In this document: positions 29,333-39,509 of the stretch, piece by piece
Position numbering within the stretch: the stretch's first letter is position 1
How the letters are laid out: each line of letters opens with the position of its first letter
NCBI RefSeq assembly: GCF_013927005.1
Contig: NZ_CP055930.1
Location: 1,426,001 to 1,490,000 of the forward strand
Source: Enterobacter sp. RHBSTW-00175
GTDB lineage: Bacteria; Pseudomonadota; Gammaproteobacteria; Enterobacterales; Enterobacteriaceae
Direction: 5' to 3'
Length of the DNA stretch: 64,000 nucleotides
The notes under the pieces: model-generated
Database searches by the model: none
What the model saw: the letters and a program-made list of their open reading frames with translations, nothing else
Told to the model about the DNA's origin: nothing
Made by a program: the position numbers and the translations under genes

Positions 29333-30604
29333 GTGAAAGATATTATTGCCCGCCATAAGGCGGGAGAGCAGCTCGGGATTTGTTCAGTCTGTTCAGCGCA
29401 CCCGTTGGTCATCGAAGCCGCCCTGCGTTTTGACCTGAACACCACCAACAAAGTGTTGATTGAGGCGACCTCAAACCAGGTCAACCAGTTTGGCGGCTAC
29501 ACCGGGATGCAGCCAGCCGATTTTCGCGATTTCGTCCTGAATATCGCTAAAGAAGTAGGGTTCCCGCAGGAGCGCCTGATCCTCGGCGGCGATCATCTGG
29601 GGCCAAACTGCTGGCAGAACGAACCGGCCGATGCTGCCATGGAAAAATCCATCGAGCTTATCAAGGCTTACGTGCGTGCGGGCTTTAGCAAGATCCACCT
29701 TGACGCTTCGATGTCCTGCGCGGACGATCCGGTCCCGCTCGCACCTAAAGTCGTGGCGCAACGTGCCGCACGCCTTTGCCAGGCGGCAGAAGAGGTGGCC
29801 AGCGATGAACAAAAAGCCGCACTGACCTACGTCATTGGTACTGAGGTGCCGGTGCCAGGTGGCGAAGCCAGCAGCATTGATAGCGTGCATGTCACTCGCG
29901 TTGAAGATGCCGCACAAACGCTGGAAACGCACCGTGTGGCATTTGGTGCTCTGGGGCTGGACGAGGCCATGAAGCGCGTTATCGCTATCGTCGTCCAGCC
30001 GGGCGTGGAGTTCGATCACACCCAAATTATTCACTATCAACCGCAGGCCGCAAAGGCGCTGTCCGGTTGGATCTGCCAGACACCAATGGTCTACGAAGCA
30101 CACTCCACCGATTACCAGACCCGCCAGGCCTATCGCGCGCTGGTGAACGATCACTTTGCCATTCTGAAAGTGGGCCCGGCGCTGACCTTTGCGCTGCGTG
30201 AAGCCATCTTTGCCCTTGCGCAGATGGAAAATGAGCTGGTCGCGCCGGAACAACGTAGCCACGTGCTCGACGTTATCGACGAAGTGATGCTGAACGAACC
30301 GGACTACTGGAAAAAGTACTATCGCCCTACCTGGAGTCAGGCCATGGTCGATATTCATTTCAGCTTATCTGACCGTATTCGTTATTACTGGCCGCATCCG
30401 CGAATTTGCCAGAGCGTCGAAAAACTGCTCGCCAATCTGGACGCGATTTCACTGCCGCTGGGTCTTATTAGCCAGTTTATGCCGGTTCAGTTCGAACGTT
30501 TATCCATGAATGAGATCGCTGCAACACCGCAAAATCTCATCATCGACAAAATACAAGATGTATTACGCGCCTACCGTTTTGGCTGCACCCCTGAAAAAGC
30601 CTGA
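29333..30604 (+). CDS. gatZ: GatZ, tagatose-bisphosphate aldolase helper subunit
   Basis: A 423-aa protein of the GatZ/KbaZ family, required for stability and full activity of GatY; no catalytic activity of its own is established. It starts at GTG with GGAGG upstream, 12 bases after gatY. Family motifs include [33 protein letters not shown] and [10 protein letters not shown]. Its TGA overlaps an ATG at 30604 that is in frame with gatA but lacks its own binding site. Confidence 0.95.
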   Translation: MKDIIARHKAGEQLGICSVCSAHPLVIEAALRFDLNTTNKVLIEATSNQVNQFGGYTGMQPADFRDFVLNIAKEVGFPQERLILGGDHLGPNCWQNEPADAAMEKSIELIKAYVRAGFSKIHLDASMSCADDPVPLAPKVVAQRAARLCQAAEEVASDEQKAALTYVIGTEVPVPGGEASSIDSVHVTRVEDAAQTLETHRVAFGALGLDEAMKRVIAIVVQPGVEFDHTQIIHYQPQAAKALSGWICQTPMVYEAHSTDYQTRQAYRALVNDHFAILKVGPALTFALREAIFALAQMENELVAPEQRSHVLDVIDEVMLNEPDYWKKYYRPTWSQAMVDIHFSLSDRIRYYWPHPRICQSVEKLLANLDAISLPLGLISQFMPVQFERLSMNEIAATPQNLIIDKIQDVLRAYRFGCTPEKA

Positions 30605-30618
30605 TGCCCGGAGTTTGT

Positions 30619-31086
30619 ATGAGTCACGTTTTTGTCCGTACCGGAATTGAGTTCGAAACCTGCCAGCAGGCGCTGGCACACATTGGCGAAGAGATGCTGG
30701 CGAAAGGTGTCGTACATGCCTCTTATCCCGCAGCACTCCTGGAAAGAGAGCTGAATTATCCCACTGGCATTGCTCTTGAGCGCCATGCGGTCGCGATTCC
30801 GCACTGCGAAGCAGTACATGCCAAAAGCCCTGCTATATACCTGATTCGCCCGGACAAACCGGTGAATTTTCAACAGGCTGATGATGATGGAGAGGTCGCG
30901 GTTTCGCTCATTATCGCGTTGATTGTTGAAAACCCGTCGGCGCAAATGAAGTTGCTGCGCCGTCTTTTTAGTGAGCTGCAAAACCCGCAAACGCTGGACA
31001 TGCTGCTGGCCACGCCAGCAGAACAACTGGCCGCCTGTTTCCGGGAAACGATCCTTGAGCCTTCCTCCTGTGCTCAGGCTTCATAA
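30619..31086 (+). CDS. gatA: GatA, galactitol PTS EIIA
   Basis: A 155-aa PTS EIIA of the fructose/mannitol type. The phosphorylated histidine is in AIPHCEAVHA (about residue 62). It passes phosphate from HPr to GatB. The ATG at 30619 with GGAG six bases upstream gives the E. coli-like start; the in-frame ATG at 30604 is rejected. Confidence 0.94.
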   Translation: MSHVFVRTGIEFETCQQALAHIGEEMLAKGVVHASYPAALLERELNYPTGIALERHAVAIPHCEAVHAKSPAIYLIRPDKPVNFQQADDDGEVAVSLIIALIVENPSAQMKLLRRLFSELQNPQTLDMLLATPAEQLAACFRETILEPSSCAQAS

Positions 31087-31113
31087 CATACTGATAATAA
31101 AAAGGAGTACCCT

Positions 31114-31398
31114 ATGAAACGCAAAATTATCGTTGCCTGTGGCGGTGCAGTCGCCACCTCAACCATGGCAGCAGAAGAGATCAAAGAGCTGTGTGAAGCC
31201 CACCACATTGAGCTGGATCTGGTGCAGTGCCGCGTAACCGAAATTGAAACCTATATGGACGGCGCAGACCTGATTTGTACCACGGCTAAAGTCGACAGAT
31301 CCTTTGGCAACATCCCGGTAGTACACGGGATGCCGTTTGTTTCAGGTGTCGGCATCGAAGCGTTGCAGCAAAAAATCCTGACCATCCTCGAGGGGTAA
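31114..31398 (+). CDS. gatB: GatB, galactitol PTS EIIB
   Basis: A 94-aa EIIB, identical in length to E. coli GatB. The phosphocysteine is Cys9 in [18 protein letters not shown]. It receives phosphate from GatA and gives it to galactitol bound to GatC. AAAGGAG precedes the start. Confidence 0.96.
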   Translation: MKRKIIVACGGAVATSTMAAEEIKELCEAHHIELDLVQCRVTEIETYMDGADLICTTAKVDRSFGNIPVVHGMPFVSGVGIEALQQKILTILEG

Positions 31399-31402
31399 AA
31401 CC

Positions 31403-32776
31403 ATGTTTACCGAAATCATGCGGTACATCCTCGATCTGGGGCCGACCGTAATGTTGCCAATCGTCATTATCATCTTCTCGAAATTACTGGGGATGAAACT
31501 GGGCGATTGCTTCAAATCAGGCTTGCATATCGGTATTGGCTTCGTGGGGATTGGGCTGGTTATCGGCCTGATGCTGGACTCCATCGGCCCAGCAGCGAAG
31601 GCAATGGCGGAGCATTTCCAGATTAATCTTCATGTTGTGGACGTGGGCTGGCCAGGCTCCTCCCCAATGACCTGGGCATCGCAAATTGCACTGGTTGCTA
31701 TTCCTGTGGCGATTGGTGTGAACGTGGTCATGCTTGTTACACGAATGACGCGCGTGGTGAACGTGGATATCTGGAACATCTGGCATATGACCTTCACCGG
31801 CGCAATGCTTCATCTGGCTACCGGTTCGTACTGGCTGGGTATTCTGGGTGTAGTGGCGCACGCAGCGTTTGTTTACAAATTGGGTGACTGGTTTGCCAAA
31901 GATACGCGGGACTTCTTCGGGCTTGAGGGGATTGCCATTCCCCACGGTTCATCGGCCTACCTTGGCCCTATCGCCGTGCTTGTGGATACGCTTATTGAGA
32001 AGATCCCGGGGCTTAATCGCATTCATTTCAGCGCTGATGATGTTCAAAAACGCTTCGGCCCGTTTGGAGAGCCGGTCACCGTCGGCTTCGTCATGGGGCT
32101 GGTTATCGGGATGCTGGCAGGGTACGACGCCAAAAACATCTTACAGCTTGCGGTTAAAACCGCAGCCGTCATGCTGCTGATGCCGCGCGTTATCAAACCT
32201 ATCATGGACGGCCTGACGCCGATTGCAAAACATGCCCGCAAGCGCTTGCAGGCTAAGTTTGGCGGCCAGGAGTTCTTAATCGGCCTTGATCCTGCGCTGT
32301 TGTTGGGCCATACGTCAGTGGTGTCTGCGAGCCTGATTTTTATCCCGCTCACCATTCTGATTGCAGTGCTTGTTCCGGGTAACCAGGTTCTGCCGTTTGG
32401 CGATCTTGCCACCATTGGTTTCTTCGTGGCGATGGCCGTGGCCGTGCATCAGGGCAACCTGTTCCGCACGCTTATCTCCGGCGTGATTATCATGGGTATT
32501 ACGCTGTGGATCGCCACACAAACTATCGGCCTGCATACGCAGCTTGCCCAGAACGCCGGGGCACTGAAAGCCGGTGGGCTGGTGGCCTCGATGGACCAGG
32601 GCGGTTCCCCGATTACCTGGCTGTTGATTCAGCTCTTTACCTGGCAAAACGTGGTGGGCTTTATCGTGATTGGCGCGATTTACTTCACCGGCGTTCTGCT
32701 CACCTGGCGTCGTGCCCGCGCGTTTATGGCTGTGGAAAAGAAGGCCAGTAACCCGCAAAACCAGACGGCATCTTGA
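31403..32776 (+). CDS. gatC: GatC, galactitol PTS EIIC permease
   Basis: A 457-aa polytopic EIIC of the galactitol family, with about 10 hydrophobic segments (LGPTVMLPIVIIIFSKLLG at the start; QNVVGFIVIGAIYFTGVLL near the end). It imports galactitol as galactitol 1-phosphate with GatA and GatB. It lies four bases after gatB. A terminator-like hairpin follows before gatD. Confidence 0.95.
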   Translation: MFTEIMRYILDLGPTVMLPIVIIIFSKLLGMKLGDCFKSGLHIGIGFVGIGLVIGLMLDSIGPAAKAMAEHFQINLHVVDVGWPGSSPMTWASQIALVAIPVAIGVNVVMLVTRMTRVVNVDIWNIWHMTFTGAMLHLATGSYWLGILGVVAHAAFVYKLGDWFAKDTRDFFGLEGIAIPHGSSAYLGPIAVLVDTLIEKIPGLNRIHFSADDVQKRFGPFGEPVTVGFVMGLVIGMLAGYDAKNILQLAVKTAAVMLLMPRVIKPIMDGLTPIAKHARKRLQAKFGGQEFLIGLDPALLLGHTSVVSASLIFIPLTILIAVLVPGNQVLPFGDLATIGFFVAMAVAVHQGNLFRTLISGVIIMGITLWIATQTIGLHTQLAQNAGALKAGGLVASMDQGGSPITWLLIQLFTWQNVVGFIVIGAIYFTGVLLTWRRARAFMAVEKKASNPQNQTAS

Positions 32777-32781
32777 TATCC

Positions 32782-32806
32782 GGGGAGCGATGCTCCCCCT
32801 TTTTTT
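32782..32806 (+). terminator. Intra-operon terminator, gatC-gatD
   Basis: GGGGAGC-GAT-GCTCCCC followed by seven T residues, six bases after the gatC stop and 12 before gatD. By sequence it is a good intrinsic terminator inside the operon. Confidence 0.7.
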
Positions 32807-32818
32807 CTGGAGTGAATC

Positions 32819-33862
32819 ATGAAATCAGTGGTAATTCATGCTGAGGGCAGCGTGCGCGTTGAAGAACGCCCTGTCCCACAAATTAAGGCGGTGGATGATG
32901 TGCTGGTGCGCGTAGTCTGCTCGGGGTTATGCGGCTCAGACATCCCGCGTATTTTCGCCAAAGGGGCACACTTTTACCCCATCACCCTGGGCCATGAATT
33001 TAGCGGCTATGTTGAAGCCTGTGGTTCGGCTGTGACCGATCTCACGGCTGGTGATGCAGTTGCCTGCGTCCCGCTGCTGCCCTGTTTTTCCTGCCCGGAA
33101 TGTGAGAAAGGCTACTACTCGTTATGTAAGCAGTACCAGTTTGTCGGTTCACGCAGCGAAGGGGGTAACGCAGAATACATCGTCGTTAACCGCGCTAATC
33201 TGTTCCGTTTACCCGCGGAGATGAGCATCGAAGACGGCGCGTTTATAGAACCCATTACCGTAGGGCTTCATGCGTTTCACCTTGCTTCAGGATGCGAAGG
33301 TAAAAACGTCATTGTGGTTGGCGCTGGCACTATCGGCCTGCTGGCGATGCAGTGCGCGCTGGCCCTGGGTGCCAAAAGCGTGACCGCCATTGATATCAAC
33401 GACGATAAGCTCGCGCTGGCGAAAACGCTTGGAGCAACCTGCGTATTCAACAGTAAAGTCATGAGTGCTGAAGCGATCTCGGCCCAGCTGAACGATAACC
33501 GCTTTGAGCAACTGGTGCTGGAAACGGCCGGTGCGCCGCAGACCGTTTCTCTGGCTATTGATATCGCGGGGCCACGCGCAAAAGTGGCGCTGGTGGGAAC
33601 GCTGCACCATGACCTGAATTTATCGGCTGCCACATTTGGCAAAATTCTGCGAAAAGAGCTGACCATTTTCGGTAGCTGGATGAACTATTCCGCCCCCTGG
33701 CCGGGCGAAGAGTGGGAAACGGCCGCGCGCCTGCTCACAGAGAAAAAACTGAAGCTGGAACCGCTCATTGCGCACGTTGGCAATAGCGAAAGCTTTGCCC
33801 AGGCCGTGCAGGCACTGAACGGCTCGCCCATGCAGGGCAAGATAATGCTACGCCTCGCTTGA
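32819..33862 (+). CDS. gatD: GatD, galactitol-1-phosphate 5-dehydrogenase
   Basis: A 347-aa zinc medium-chain dehydrogenase that oxidises galactitol 1-phosphate to tagatose 6-phosphate with NAD. Catalytic zinc ligands are Cys38 region (GLCGSD) and the GHEFSG His/Glu; the structural zinc set is CFSCPECEKGYYSLC. The Rossmann motif is VVGAGTIGLLAMQ. It lies after the hairpin at 32782. Confidence 0.95.
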   Translation: MKSVVIHAEGSVRVEERPVPQIKAVDDVLVRVVCSGLCGSDIPRIFAKGAHFYPITLGHEFSGYVEACGSAVTDLTAGDAVACVPLLPCFSCPECEKGYYSLCKQYQFVGSRSEGGNAEYIVVNRANLFRLPAEMSIEDGAFIEPITVGLHAFHLASGCEGKNVIVVGAGTIGLLAMQCALALGAKSVTAIDINDDKLALAKTLGATCVFNSKVMSAEAISAQLNDNRFEQLVLETAGAPQTVSLAIDIAGPRAKVALVGTLHHDLNLSAATFGKILRKELTIFGSWMNYSAPWPGEEWETAARLLTEKKLKLEPLIAHVGNSESFAQAVQALNGSPMQGKIMLRLA

Positions 33863-33972
33863 GCCTTCGAGCCAGCAACCTGAGCTGGCTCACATTTACT
33901 TTCGAATATTATCGTACACCTTTCGCATACCTTCGATTAGAATAGGGATAGTTAATTGTCAGGCAAATCAAT
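33863..33972 (+). promoter_or_regulatory. gatR promoter region
   Basis: Contains CTTTCG at 33899-33904 and 33920-33925 plus CTTCG at 33931, like those before gatY, suggesting autoregulation by GatR. GTACACC and GATAG-like elements are present but no clear -10/-35 pair was chosen. Confidence 0.45.
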
Positions 33973-34746
33973 ATGAACTCATTTGAACGAAGGAACAAAA
34001 TAGTTGACCTCGTCAACGCTCAGGGCAGCGTCATGGTGCTGGATCTTTCGAGTCTGTTTGGGATTTCGGAAGTGACGATTCGTACCGACCTGCGCCTGCT
34101 GGAAGAAAAGGGGCTGGTCACACGTTTTCACGGTGGCGCAGCAAGGCCCGGTAGCAATCTGGCCGAAAGCGAAAACCAGGAAGTCATCCTGGAAGATCGT
34201 TATCAGCTGGCAAGCGACCCGAAAAAACGTATTGCACTGGCCGCCGCAGCCATGATTGAAGAAGGGATGACGGTTATCCTGGACAGCGGCAGTACAACGA
34301 TGCTGATTGCCGAAGCGCTGACCAAAAAAGCCAACATCACGGTTATCACAAACAGCCTTCCCGCCGCGTTTGCCCTTTCTGAAAACAAAGACATTACGCT
34401 GGTGGTTTGCGGCGGTACGGTACGCCATAAGACCCACTCAATGCACGGCACCATTGCCGAGCGCTCACTTGCGGGTATCAGCGCAGATTTGATGTTCGTG
34501 GGTGCTGACGGAATAGACGCCACAAACGGCATTACCACCTTCAATGAAGGCTATGCGATCAGCAGCGTGATGGCCGCCGCCGCCCATAAGGTGATTGCGG
34601 TACTGGATGCCAGCAAGTTCAACCGCCGCGGATTCAATCAGGTACTGCCGATGGCGAAGATTGATTGCGTGATTACGGATGAAGGGATTGTCGAGAAAGA
34701 CAGCAAAGCGTTAAAACAGACATCAGTTGAACTGATTGTTGTTTAA
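33973..34746 (+). CDS. gatR: GatR, galactitol operon repressor
   Basis: A 257-aa DeoR-family regulator. The N-terminal helix-turn-helix (RRNKIVDLVNAQGSVMVLDL; SEVTIRTDLRLLEEKGLV) is followed by the sugar-phosphate sensor domain with ILDSGSTTMLIAE, TNSLPAAFAL, VCGGTVRHKTHS and FVGADGID motifs. It is intact and full-length, unlike the gatR of E. coli K-12, which is interrupted by an insertion sequence. CTTTCG motifs are shared by its own promoter and that of gatY. Confidence 0.93.
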   Translation: MNSFERRNKIVDLVNAQGSVMVLDLSSLFGISEVTIRTDLRLLEEKGLVTRFHGGAARPGSNLAESENQEVILEDRYQLASDPKKRIALAAAAMIEEGMTVILDSGSTTMLIAEALTKKANITVITNSLPAAFALSENKDITLVVCGGTVRHKTHSMHGTIAERSLAGISADLMFVGADGIDATNGITTFNEGYAISSVMAAAAHKVIAVLDASKFNRRGFNQVLPMAKIDCVITDEGIVEKDSKALKQTSVELIVV

Positions 34747-34770
34747 GTGTTTAGAAGTCTGACCTTCCAG

Positions 34771-34798
34771 GCCGGGTAAGGCGCAGCCGCCCCCCGGC
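34771..34798. repeat. REP element
   Basis: GCCGGGTAAGGCGCAGCC then GCCCCCCGGC pair as a REP hairpin between convergent gatR and rsmI. Confidence 0.6.
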
Positions 34799-34817
34799 AA
34801 ATACATGGGCAAGAGGC

Positions 34818-35681
34818 TTACTCTCCCTGCTGCTCCAGCGCATACTTATACAACGCATTTTTCTTCACGCCGTGAATTTCCGCCGCCAGGGCAGCCGCTT
34901 TCTTGAGTGGCAGCTCGCTTTGCAGCAGCGTCAGGGTGCGGATGGCATCAGCAGGCAGTGCGTCTTCTTCTGCTTTGTGGCCTTCAACAATCAGTACCAT
35001 CTCGCCTTTACGACGGTTTTCGTCTTCTTTTACCCACGCCAGCAGCTCGCCAACAGGGGCACCGTGGATGGTTTCCCAGGTTTTCGTCAGCTCACGCGCC
35101 AGCACCACGTAGCGGGCTTCACCCCAGACGGTGACCATATCGTCCAGGCTTTCCAGTAAACGGTGGGTAGATTCATAGAAAATCAGCGTGCGCGGTTCGG
35201 TTTCCAGATCTTTTAGCACGTCGCGGCGGCCTTTTGATTTCGCCGGCAGGAAGCCTTCATAGCAAAAACGATCGGACGGCAAACCCGCCGCACTCAATGC
35301 GGCAATCGCGGCGCACGGTCCCGGCAATGGTACAACGCGAATACCCGCTTCACGACAGGTACGCACCAGATGGTAGCCAGGATCGTTAATCAGCGGTGTT
35401 CCGGCATCGGACACCAGGGCGATGTTCTGCCCCTCTTTCAGTTTCGCCACCAGCGTGTCAGCTTTTTGTTGCTCATTGTGATCGTGAAGGGCAAACATTC
35501 GGGCGTTAATGGCGAAGTGTTGCAGCAGTAAACCGGTATGGCGGGTATCTTCAGCAGCAATTAAATCAACGGCTTGTAATACAGTGAGGGCACGTTGGGT
35601 AATATCAGACAAATTCCCGATAGGAGTAGGTACAATATAAAGCTGGCCTTGAGAATTATCTGCCGTTTCGTGTTGTTTCAT
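34818..35681 (-). CDS. rsmI: RsmI, 16S rRNA C1402 2'-O-methyltransferase
   Basis: A 287-aa SAM-dependent methyltransferase of the tetrapyrrole methylase fold. It 2'-O-methylates C1402 in the P site of 16S rRNA. Motifs are [15 protein letters not shown] at the N-terminus, [25 protein letters not shown] and the SAM-binding [22 protein letters not shown] is also typical. It is divergent from lpoA with 62 bases between starts. Confidence 0.96.
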   Translation of the reverse strand: MKQHETADNSQGQLYIVPTPIGNLSDITQRALTVLQAVDLIAAEDTRHTGLLLQHFAINARMFALHDHNEQQKADTLVAKLKEGQNIALVSDAGTPLINDPGYHLVRTCREAGIRVVPLPGPCAAIAALSAAGLPSDRFCYEGFLPAKSKGRRDVLKDLETEPRTLIFYESTHRLLESLDDMVTVWGEARYVVLARELTKTWETIHGAPVGELLAWVKEDENRRKGEMVLIVEGHKAEEDALPADAIRTLTLLQSELPLKKAAALAAEIHGVKKNALYKYALEQQGE

Positions 35682-35743
35682 TGTTTAGTCCGTATTGCCG
35701 ATTTAATATTGAGCATTGCGTAAAAAAAATCACTGGATACAGT

Positions 35744-37909
35744 ATGGTACCGTTAACGTTTCTTCGAACAAAAGCCGCGCGCAGCGTGCCTCTGCTGCTG
35801 GCAGCCCTGATCTTTGCAGGCTGTGGCACCCAGGCACCCGATCAAAGCGCTGCCCATATGCAGGGATCCGCGCAGGCTGATTCTGGCTTTTATCTGCAAC
35901 AAATGTCGCAGAGCTCAAATGATACCAAGACCAACTGGCAATTACTCGCCATTCGTGCACTGCTGAAAGAAGGTAAAACCCAGCAGGCCGCCGATCTGTT
36001 CAACCAGCTGCCGCAAGATCTTAACGACACGCAGCGTCGTGAGCAGGTATTGCTTTCAGCAGAGCTGAAAGTGGCACAGAAAGATTATGCGGCCGCCAAA
36101 AAGATCCTCGGCGACATCGACGTCAGCGCGCTGGATAAAAACCAGCAGGCTCGTTTCTGGCAAGCAGGTATCACCGCAGAACAGGGCCGTGCTTCCCTGC
36201 CGCTGCTCCGCGCACTGATTGCCCAGGAGCCACTGCTTAGCGCTGCCGACAAACAAAAAAATATCGATGCCACCTGGCAGGCGCTCTCCTCAATGACGCA
36301 GGAACAAGCGCAGCAGTTGGTGATCAACGCCGACGAAAACGTATTGCAGGGCTGGCTGGATCTGCAACAGATGTGGTTTAACAACCGCAACGATCCGAAC
36401 ATGCTGAAAGCCGGTATTACCGACTGGCAGACTCGCTACCCGCAAAACCCTGGTGCGAAAATGCTGCCAACGCAGCTGGTTAACGTGCAGAACTTTAAAC
36501 CTGCGTCCACCAGCAAAATCGCCCTGCTGCTGCCGTTAAACGGCCAGGCGGCGGTATTCAGTCGCGCGATCCAGCAGGGTTTTGAAGCGGCGAAAAACGG
36601 CACAACTGCCGTTGCAGGCAATGCCGTGCCAGAGCAAGCCGCGCAGGCTGCTAACGTCAACACCGTGGTCAGCCCTTCCGCTGCGGAAACCAGCGACCTG
36701 ACGACAGCACAAACGCCAGCCCAGGGAACTCTGCAAAACCCGGTCACGGCGCCAACAACGCCAGCCGCGACTACACCAGCAGCGGCGCCGGTACAGACAC
36801 CAGCGGCAACGCAGGCTGCACCTGCCACTCAGGCAGCAACTGCACAGCCGCAGGCGACTGAACAACCTCAGACGACACAGCCTGCCCAACAACCGGCAGC
36901 ACAGCCTCAGGCTGTGGCGACAACCGGCGCAAATCCGGGTGCAGAGCTGAAAATCTACGACACCAGCTCACAGCCGCTCGATCAGGTTCTGGCGCAGGTT
37001 CAGCAGGACGGTGCCAGCATCGTGGTTGGCCCATTGCTGAAAAACAACGTCGATGAGCTGATGAAAAGCAATACCACCCTGAACGTCCTGGCGCTTAACC
37101 AGCCAGAGCAAGTTCAGAATCGTGCGAATATCTGTTACTTCGCTCTCTCTCCGGAAGATGAAGCCCGTGATGCGGCGCGCCATATTCACGAGCAGGGTAA
37201 ACAAGCGCCACTGCTGCTCATTCCGCGCAGCACGCTGGGTGACCGCGTAGCGACTGCATTCGCACAAGAGTGGCAGAAACTGGGCGGTGGCATTGTTTTA
37301 CAGCAGAAGTTTGGCTCAGTGTCTGAGCTGAGAGGCGGTGTCAACGGCGGTGCGGGCATTTCGCTCAGCGGCAGCCCGGTTTCGGCAAGCCTGCCACAAC
37401 AGCAGGGTGTCACCATTGGTGGCTTGAACATTCCTGCCCCACCGACCGATGCACAAATCAGCGGTGGCGGTAAAGTTGATGCTGCTTACATCGTCGCGAC
37501 CCCGGAAGAGATCGCGTTCATCAAACCGATGATCGCCATGCGTAACGGCAGCCAGAGCGGTGCAACACTGTACGCAAGCTCTCGCAGCGCACAAGGCACG
37601 GCTGGCCCAGATTTCCGTCTGGAAATGGAAGGCCTGCAATACAGCGAAATTCCAATGCTGGCGGGCAGTAACCCGGCACTGATGCAGCAGGCGCTGGGCG
37701 CCGTGCGTAACGACTACTCTCTGGCACGCCTGTATGCCATGGGTGTTGATGCATGGGCGCTGGCAAACCACTTTACTCAGATGCGCCAGGTGCCAGGGTT
37801 CGAACTCAACGGCAACACCGGCGATTTGACCGCCACTCAGGACTGCGTGATTAACAGGAAGTTATCATGGCTCAAATACCAGCAGGGGCAGGTCGTCCCG
37901 GCCAGTTAA
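35744..37909 (+). CDS. lpoA: LpoA, lipoprotein activator of PBP1A
   Basis: A 721-aa outer membrane lipoprotein that activates the peptidoglycan polymerase PBP1A. The signal peptide ends in the lipobox FAGC with Cys27. A TPR-like helical N-domain spans about 35-255; a Pro/Thr/Ala/Gln linker runs from about 285 to 400; the C-domain is periplasmic-binding-protein-like. The start at 35744 is taken because it begins the signal peptide; the frame is open upstream to 35681. The protein is about 40 residues longer than E. coli LpoA (678), mostly in the linker. Its 3' end overlaps yraN by 43 bases. Confidence 0.94.
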   Translation: MVPLTFLRTKAARSVPLLLAALIFAGCGTQAPDQSAAHMQGSAQADSGFYLQQMSQSSNDTKTNWQLLAIRALLKEGKTQQAADLFNQLPQDLNDTQRREQVLLSAELKVAQKDYAAAKKILGDIDVSALDKNQQARFWQAGITAEQGRASLPLLRALIAQEPLLSAADKQKNIDATWQALSSMTQEQAQQLVINADENVLQGWLDLQQMWFNNRNDPNMLKAGITDWQTRYPQNPGAKMLPTQLVNVQNFKPASTSKIALLLPLNGQAAVFSRAIQQGFEAAKNGTTAVAGNAVPEQAAQAANVNTVVSPSAAETSDLTTAQTPAQGTLQNPVTAPTTPAATTPAAAPVQTPAATQAAPATQAATAQPQATEQPQTTQPAQQPAAQPQAVATTGANPGAELKIYDTSSQPLDQVLAQVQQDGASIVVGPLLKNNVDELMKSNTTLNVLALNQPEQVQNRANICYFALSPEDEARDAARHIHEQGKQAPLLLIPRSTLGDRVATAFAQEWQKLGGGIVLQQKFGSVSELRGGVNGGAGISLSGSPVSASLPQQQGVTIGGLNIPAPPTDAQISGGGKVDAAYIVATPEEIAFIKPMIAMRNGSQSGATLYASSRSAQGTAGPDFRLEMEGLQYSEIPMLAGSNPALMQQALGAVRNDYSLARLYAMGVDAWALANHFTQMRQVPGFELNGNTGDLTATQDCVINRKLSWLKYQQGQVVPAS

Positions 37910-38262
37910 GCCGTAAACAGACCGGTGACGCGTGGGAAATCAAAGCGCGTCGCTGGCTTGAAGGCAAGGGACTGCGCTTTATCGCCGCCAACGTTCGCGG
38001 ACGGGGCGGCGAAATCGACCTTATTATGAAAGACGGTCAAACGACCGTGTTTGTCGAAGTACGCTTCAGGCAGTCATCGCAATTTGGCGGGGCTGCCGCC
38101 AGCGTGACGCCCGCCAAACAACAAAAATTATTACAGACAGCCCTCTTGTGGCTTGCCCGCCATAATGGGAGCTTTGATACTGTGGATTGCCGGTTCGATG
38201 TGGTAGCCTTCACCGGAAACGACATTGAGTGGCTGAAAAACGCGTTTGGCGAAGACACCTGA
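37867..38262 (+). CDS. yraN: YraN, UPF0102 endonuclease-like protein
   Basis: A 131-aa protein of the UPF0102 family with a restriction-endonuclease-like fold. The core motif is [20 protein letters not shown] (Glu and Asp then E-x-V), with [15 protein letters not shown] after it. Nuclease activity of the family is inferred from fold. AGGAAG precedes the ATG inside lpoA. It is followed by diaA. Confidence 0.92.
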   Translation: MAQIPAGAGRPGQLSRKQTGDAWEIKARRWLEGKGLRFIAANVRGRGGEIDLIMKDGQTTVFVEVRFRQSSQFGGAAASVTPAKQQKLLQTALLWLARHNGSFDTVDCRFDVVAFTGNDIEWLKNAFGEDT

Positions 38263-38282
38263 ATACGATTTAAAGGGATAAC

Positions 38283-38873
38283 GTGCTCGAAAGAATTAAA
38301 GTGTGCTTCACAGAAAGCATTCAGACTCAGATTGCAGCGGCGGAAGCCCTCCCGGACGCGATTTCTCGCGCAGCGATGACGCTGGTACAGTCCCTGCTTA
38401 ATGGCAACAAAATCCTCTGTTGTGGCAATGGCACATCGGCCGCCAACGCACAGCATTTTGCTGCCAGCATGATAAATCGCTTTGAAACAGAACGACCTAG
38501 TTTACCTGCCATTGCACTAAACACCGATAATGTGGTCTTAACAGCGATTGCTAACGATCGTCTGCATGACGAAATTTACGCGAAGCAAGTGCGCGCCCTG
38601 GGTCACGCCGGAGATGTTCTGTTGGCTATCTCCACGCGTGGTAACAGCCGCGACATCGTCAAAGCCGTTGAAGCAGCTGTCACCCGCGATATGACTATCG
38701 TGGCGTTAACGGGTTATGACGGCGGTGAGCTGGCAGGCCTTCTGGGGCCGCAGGATGTGGAAATTCGCATTCCTTCTCATCGCAGCGCACGCATTCAGGA
38801 AATGCACATGCTAACGGTGAATTGCTTATGCGATCTGATCGATAACACGCTTTTCCCTCACCAGGATGATTAA
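38283..38873 (+). CDS. diaA: DiaA, DnaA initiator-associating protein
   Basis: A 196-aa SIS-domain protein that binds DnaA as a tetramer and promotes replication initiation at oriC. The sugar isomerase motif is [16 protein letters not shown] and later [15 protein letters not shown]. Start is GTG with AAAGGG upstream. Length equals E. coli DiaA. It is close kin to GmhA; position between yraN and dolP fixes the identity. Confidence 0.95.
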   Translation: MLERIKVCFTESIQTQIAAAEALPDAISRAAMTLVQSLLNGNKILCCGNGTSAANAQHFAASMINRFETERPSLPAIALNTDNVVLTAIANDRLHDEIYAKQVRALGHAGDVLLAISTRGNSRDIVKAVEAAVTRDMTIVALTGYDGGELAGLLGPQDVEIRIPSHRSARIQEMHMLTVNCLCDLIDNTLFPHQDD

Positions 38874-38882
38874 GGAGTATTC

Positions 38883-39458
38883 ATGAAGGCTTTATCGACC
38901 CTCGCAGTCCTGATGTCTGCACTGCTACTTCAGGGATGTATTGCTGCGGCTGTTGTGGGTACCGCAGCCGTTGGTACAAAGGCAGCAACCGATCCTCGCT
39001 CCGTGGGTACTCAGGTTGATGACGGTACACTGGAACTGCGCGTAAACAGCGCACTGTCGAAAGACGAACAGATTAAGAAAGAAGCGCGCATCAACGTAAC
39101 GGCGTATCAGGGCAAAGTACTACTGGCAGGCCAGGCACCGAATATGGAACTCGCCTCCCGCGCCAAACAGATCGCGATGGGTGTAGAGGGTACGACGGAA
39201 GTCTTTAACGAAGTGCGTCAGGGTCAGCCGATTGGTCTTGGAGACGCATCGTCCGATACCTGGATCACCACCAAAGTCCGTTCTCAGTTACTGGGCACTG
39301 ACCAGGTGAAATCTTCCAACGTGAAAGTCACCACCGAAAACGGCGAAGTGTTCCTGCTGGGCCTGGTCACCGACCGCGAAGGGAAAGCGGCTGCTGATAT
39401 CGCCAGTCGGGTAAGCGGCGTGAAACACGTCACCACCGCGTTTACCTACATCAAATAA
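38883..39458 (+). CDS. dolP: DolP, outer membrane BON lipoprotein (YraP)
   Basis: A 191-aa outer membrane lipoprotein. The signal peptide ends in LLQGC with Cys19. Two BON domains follow: about 47-115 (LELRVNSALSKDEQIKKEA) and 125-190 (WITTKVRSQLLGTDQVKSSN). It binds anionic phospholipid at the septum and supports envelope integrity, under sigma-E control in E. coli. It lies nine bases after diaA, and a REP hairpin acts as its terminator. Confidence 0.95.
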   Translation: MKALSTLAVLMSALLLQGCIAAAVVGTAAVGTKAATDPRSVGTQVDDGTLELRVNSALSKDEQIKKEARINVTAYQGKVLLAGQAPNMELASRAKQIAMGVEGTTEVFNEVRQGQPIGLGDASSDTWITTKVRSQLLGTDQVKSSNVKVTTENGEVFLLGLVTDREGKAAADIASRVSGVKHVTTAFTYIK

Positions 39459-39475
39459 CACACACCTGACTGTAG

Positions 39476-39509
39476 GCCCGGTAAGCGCCAGCGCTACCGG
39501 GCTTTTTTT
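39476..39509 (+). terminator. REP-type terminator of dolP
   Basis: GCCCGGTAAGCGCC and GCGCTACCGGGC pair, followed by seven T residues, so a REP hairpin has a terminator's T-tract. It sits between the convergent dolP and yraQ. Confidence 0.75.
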
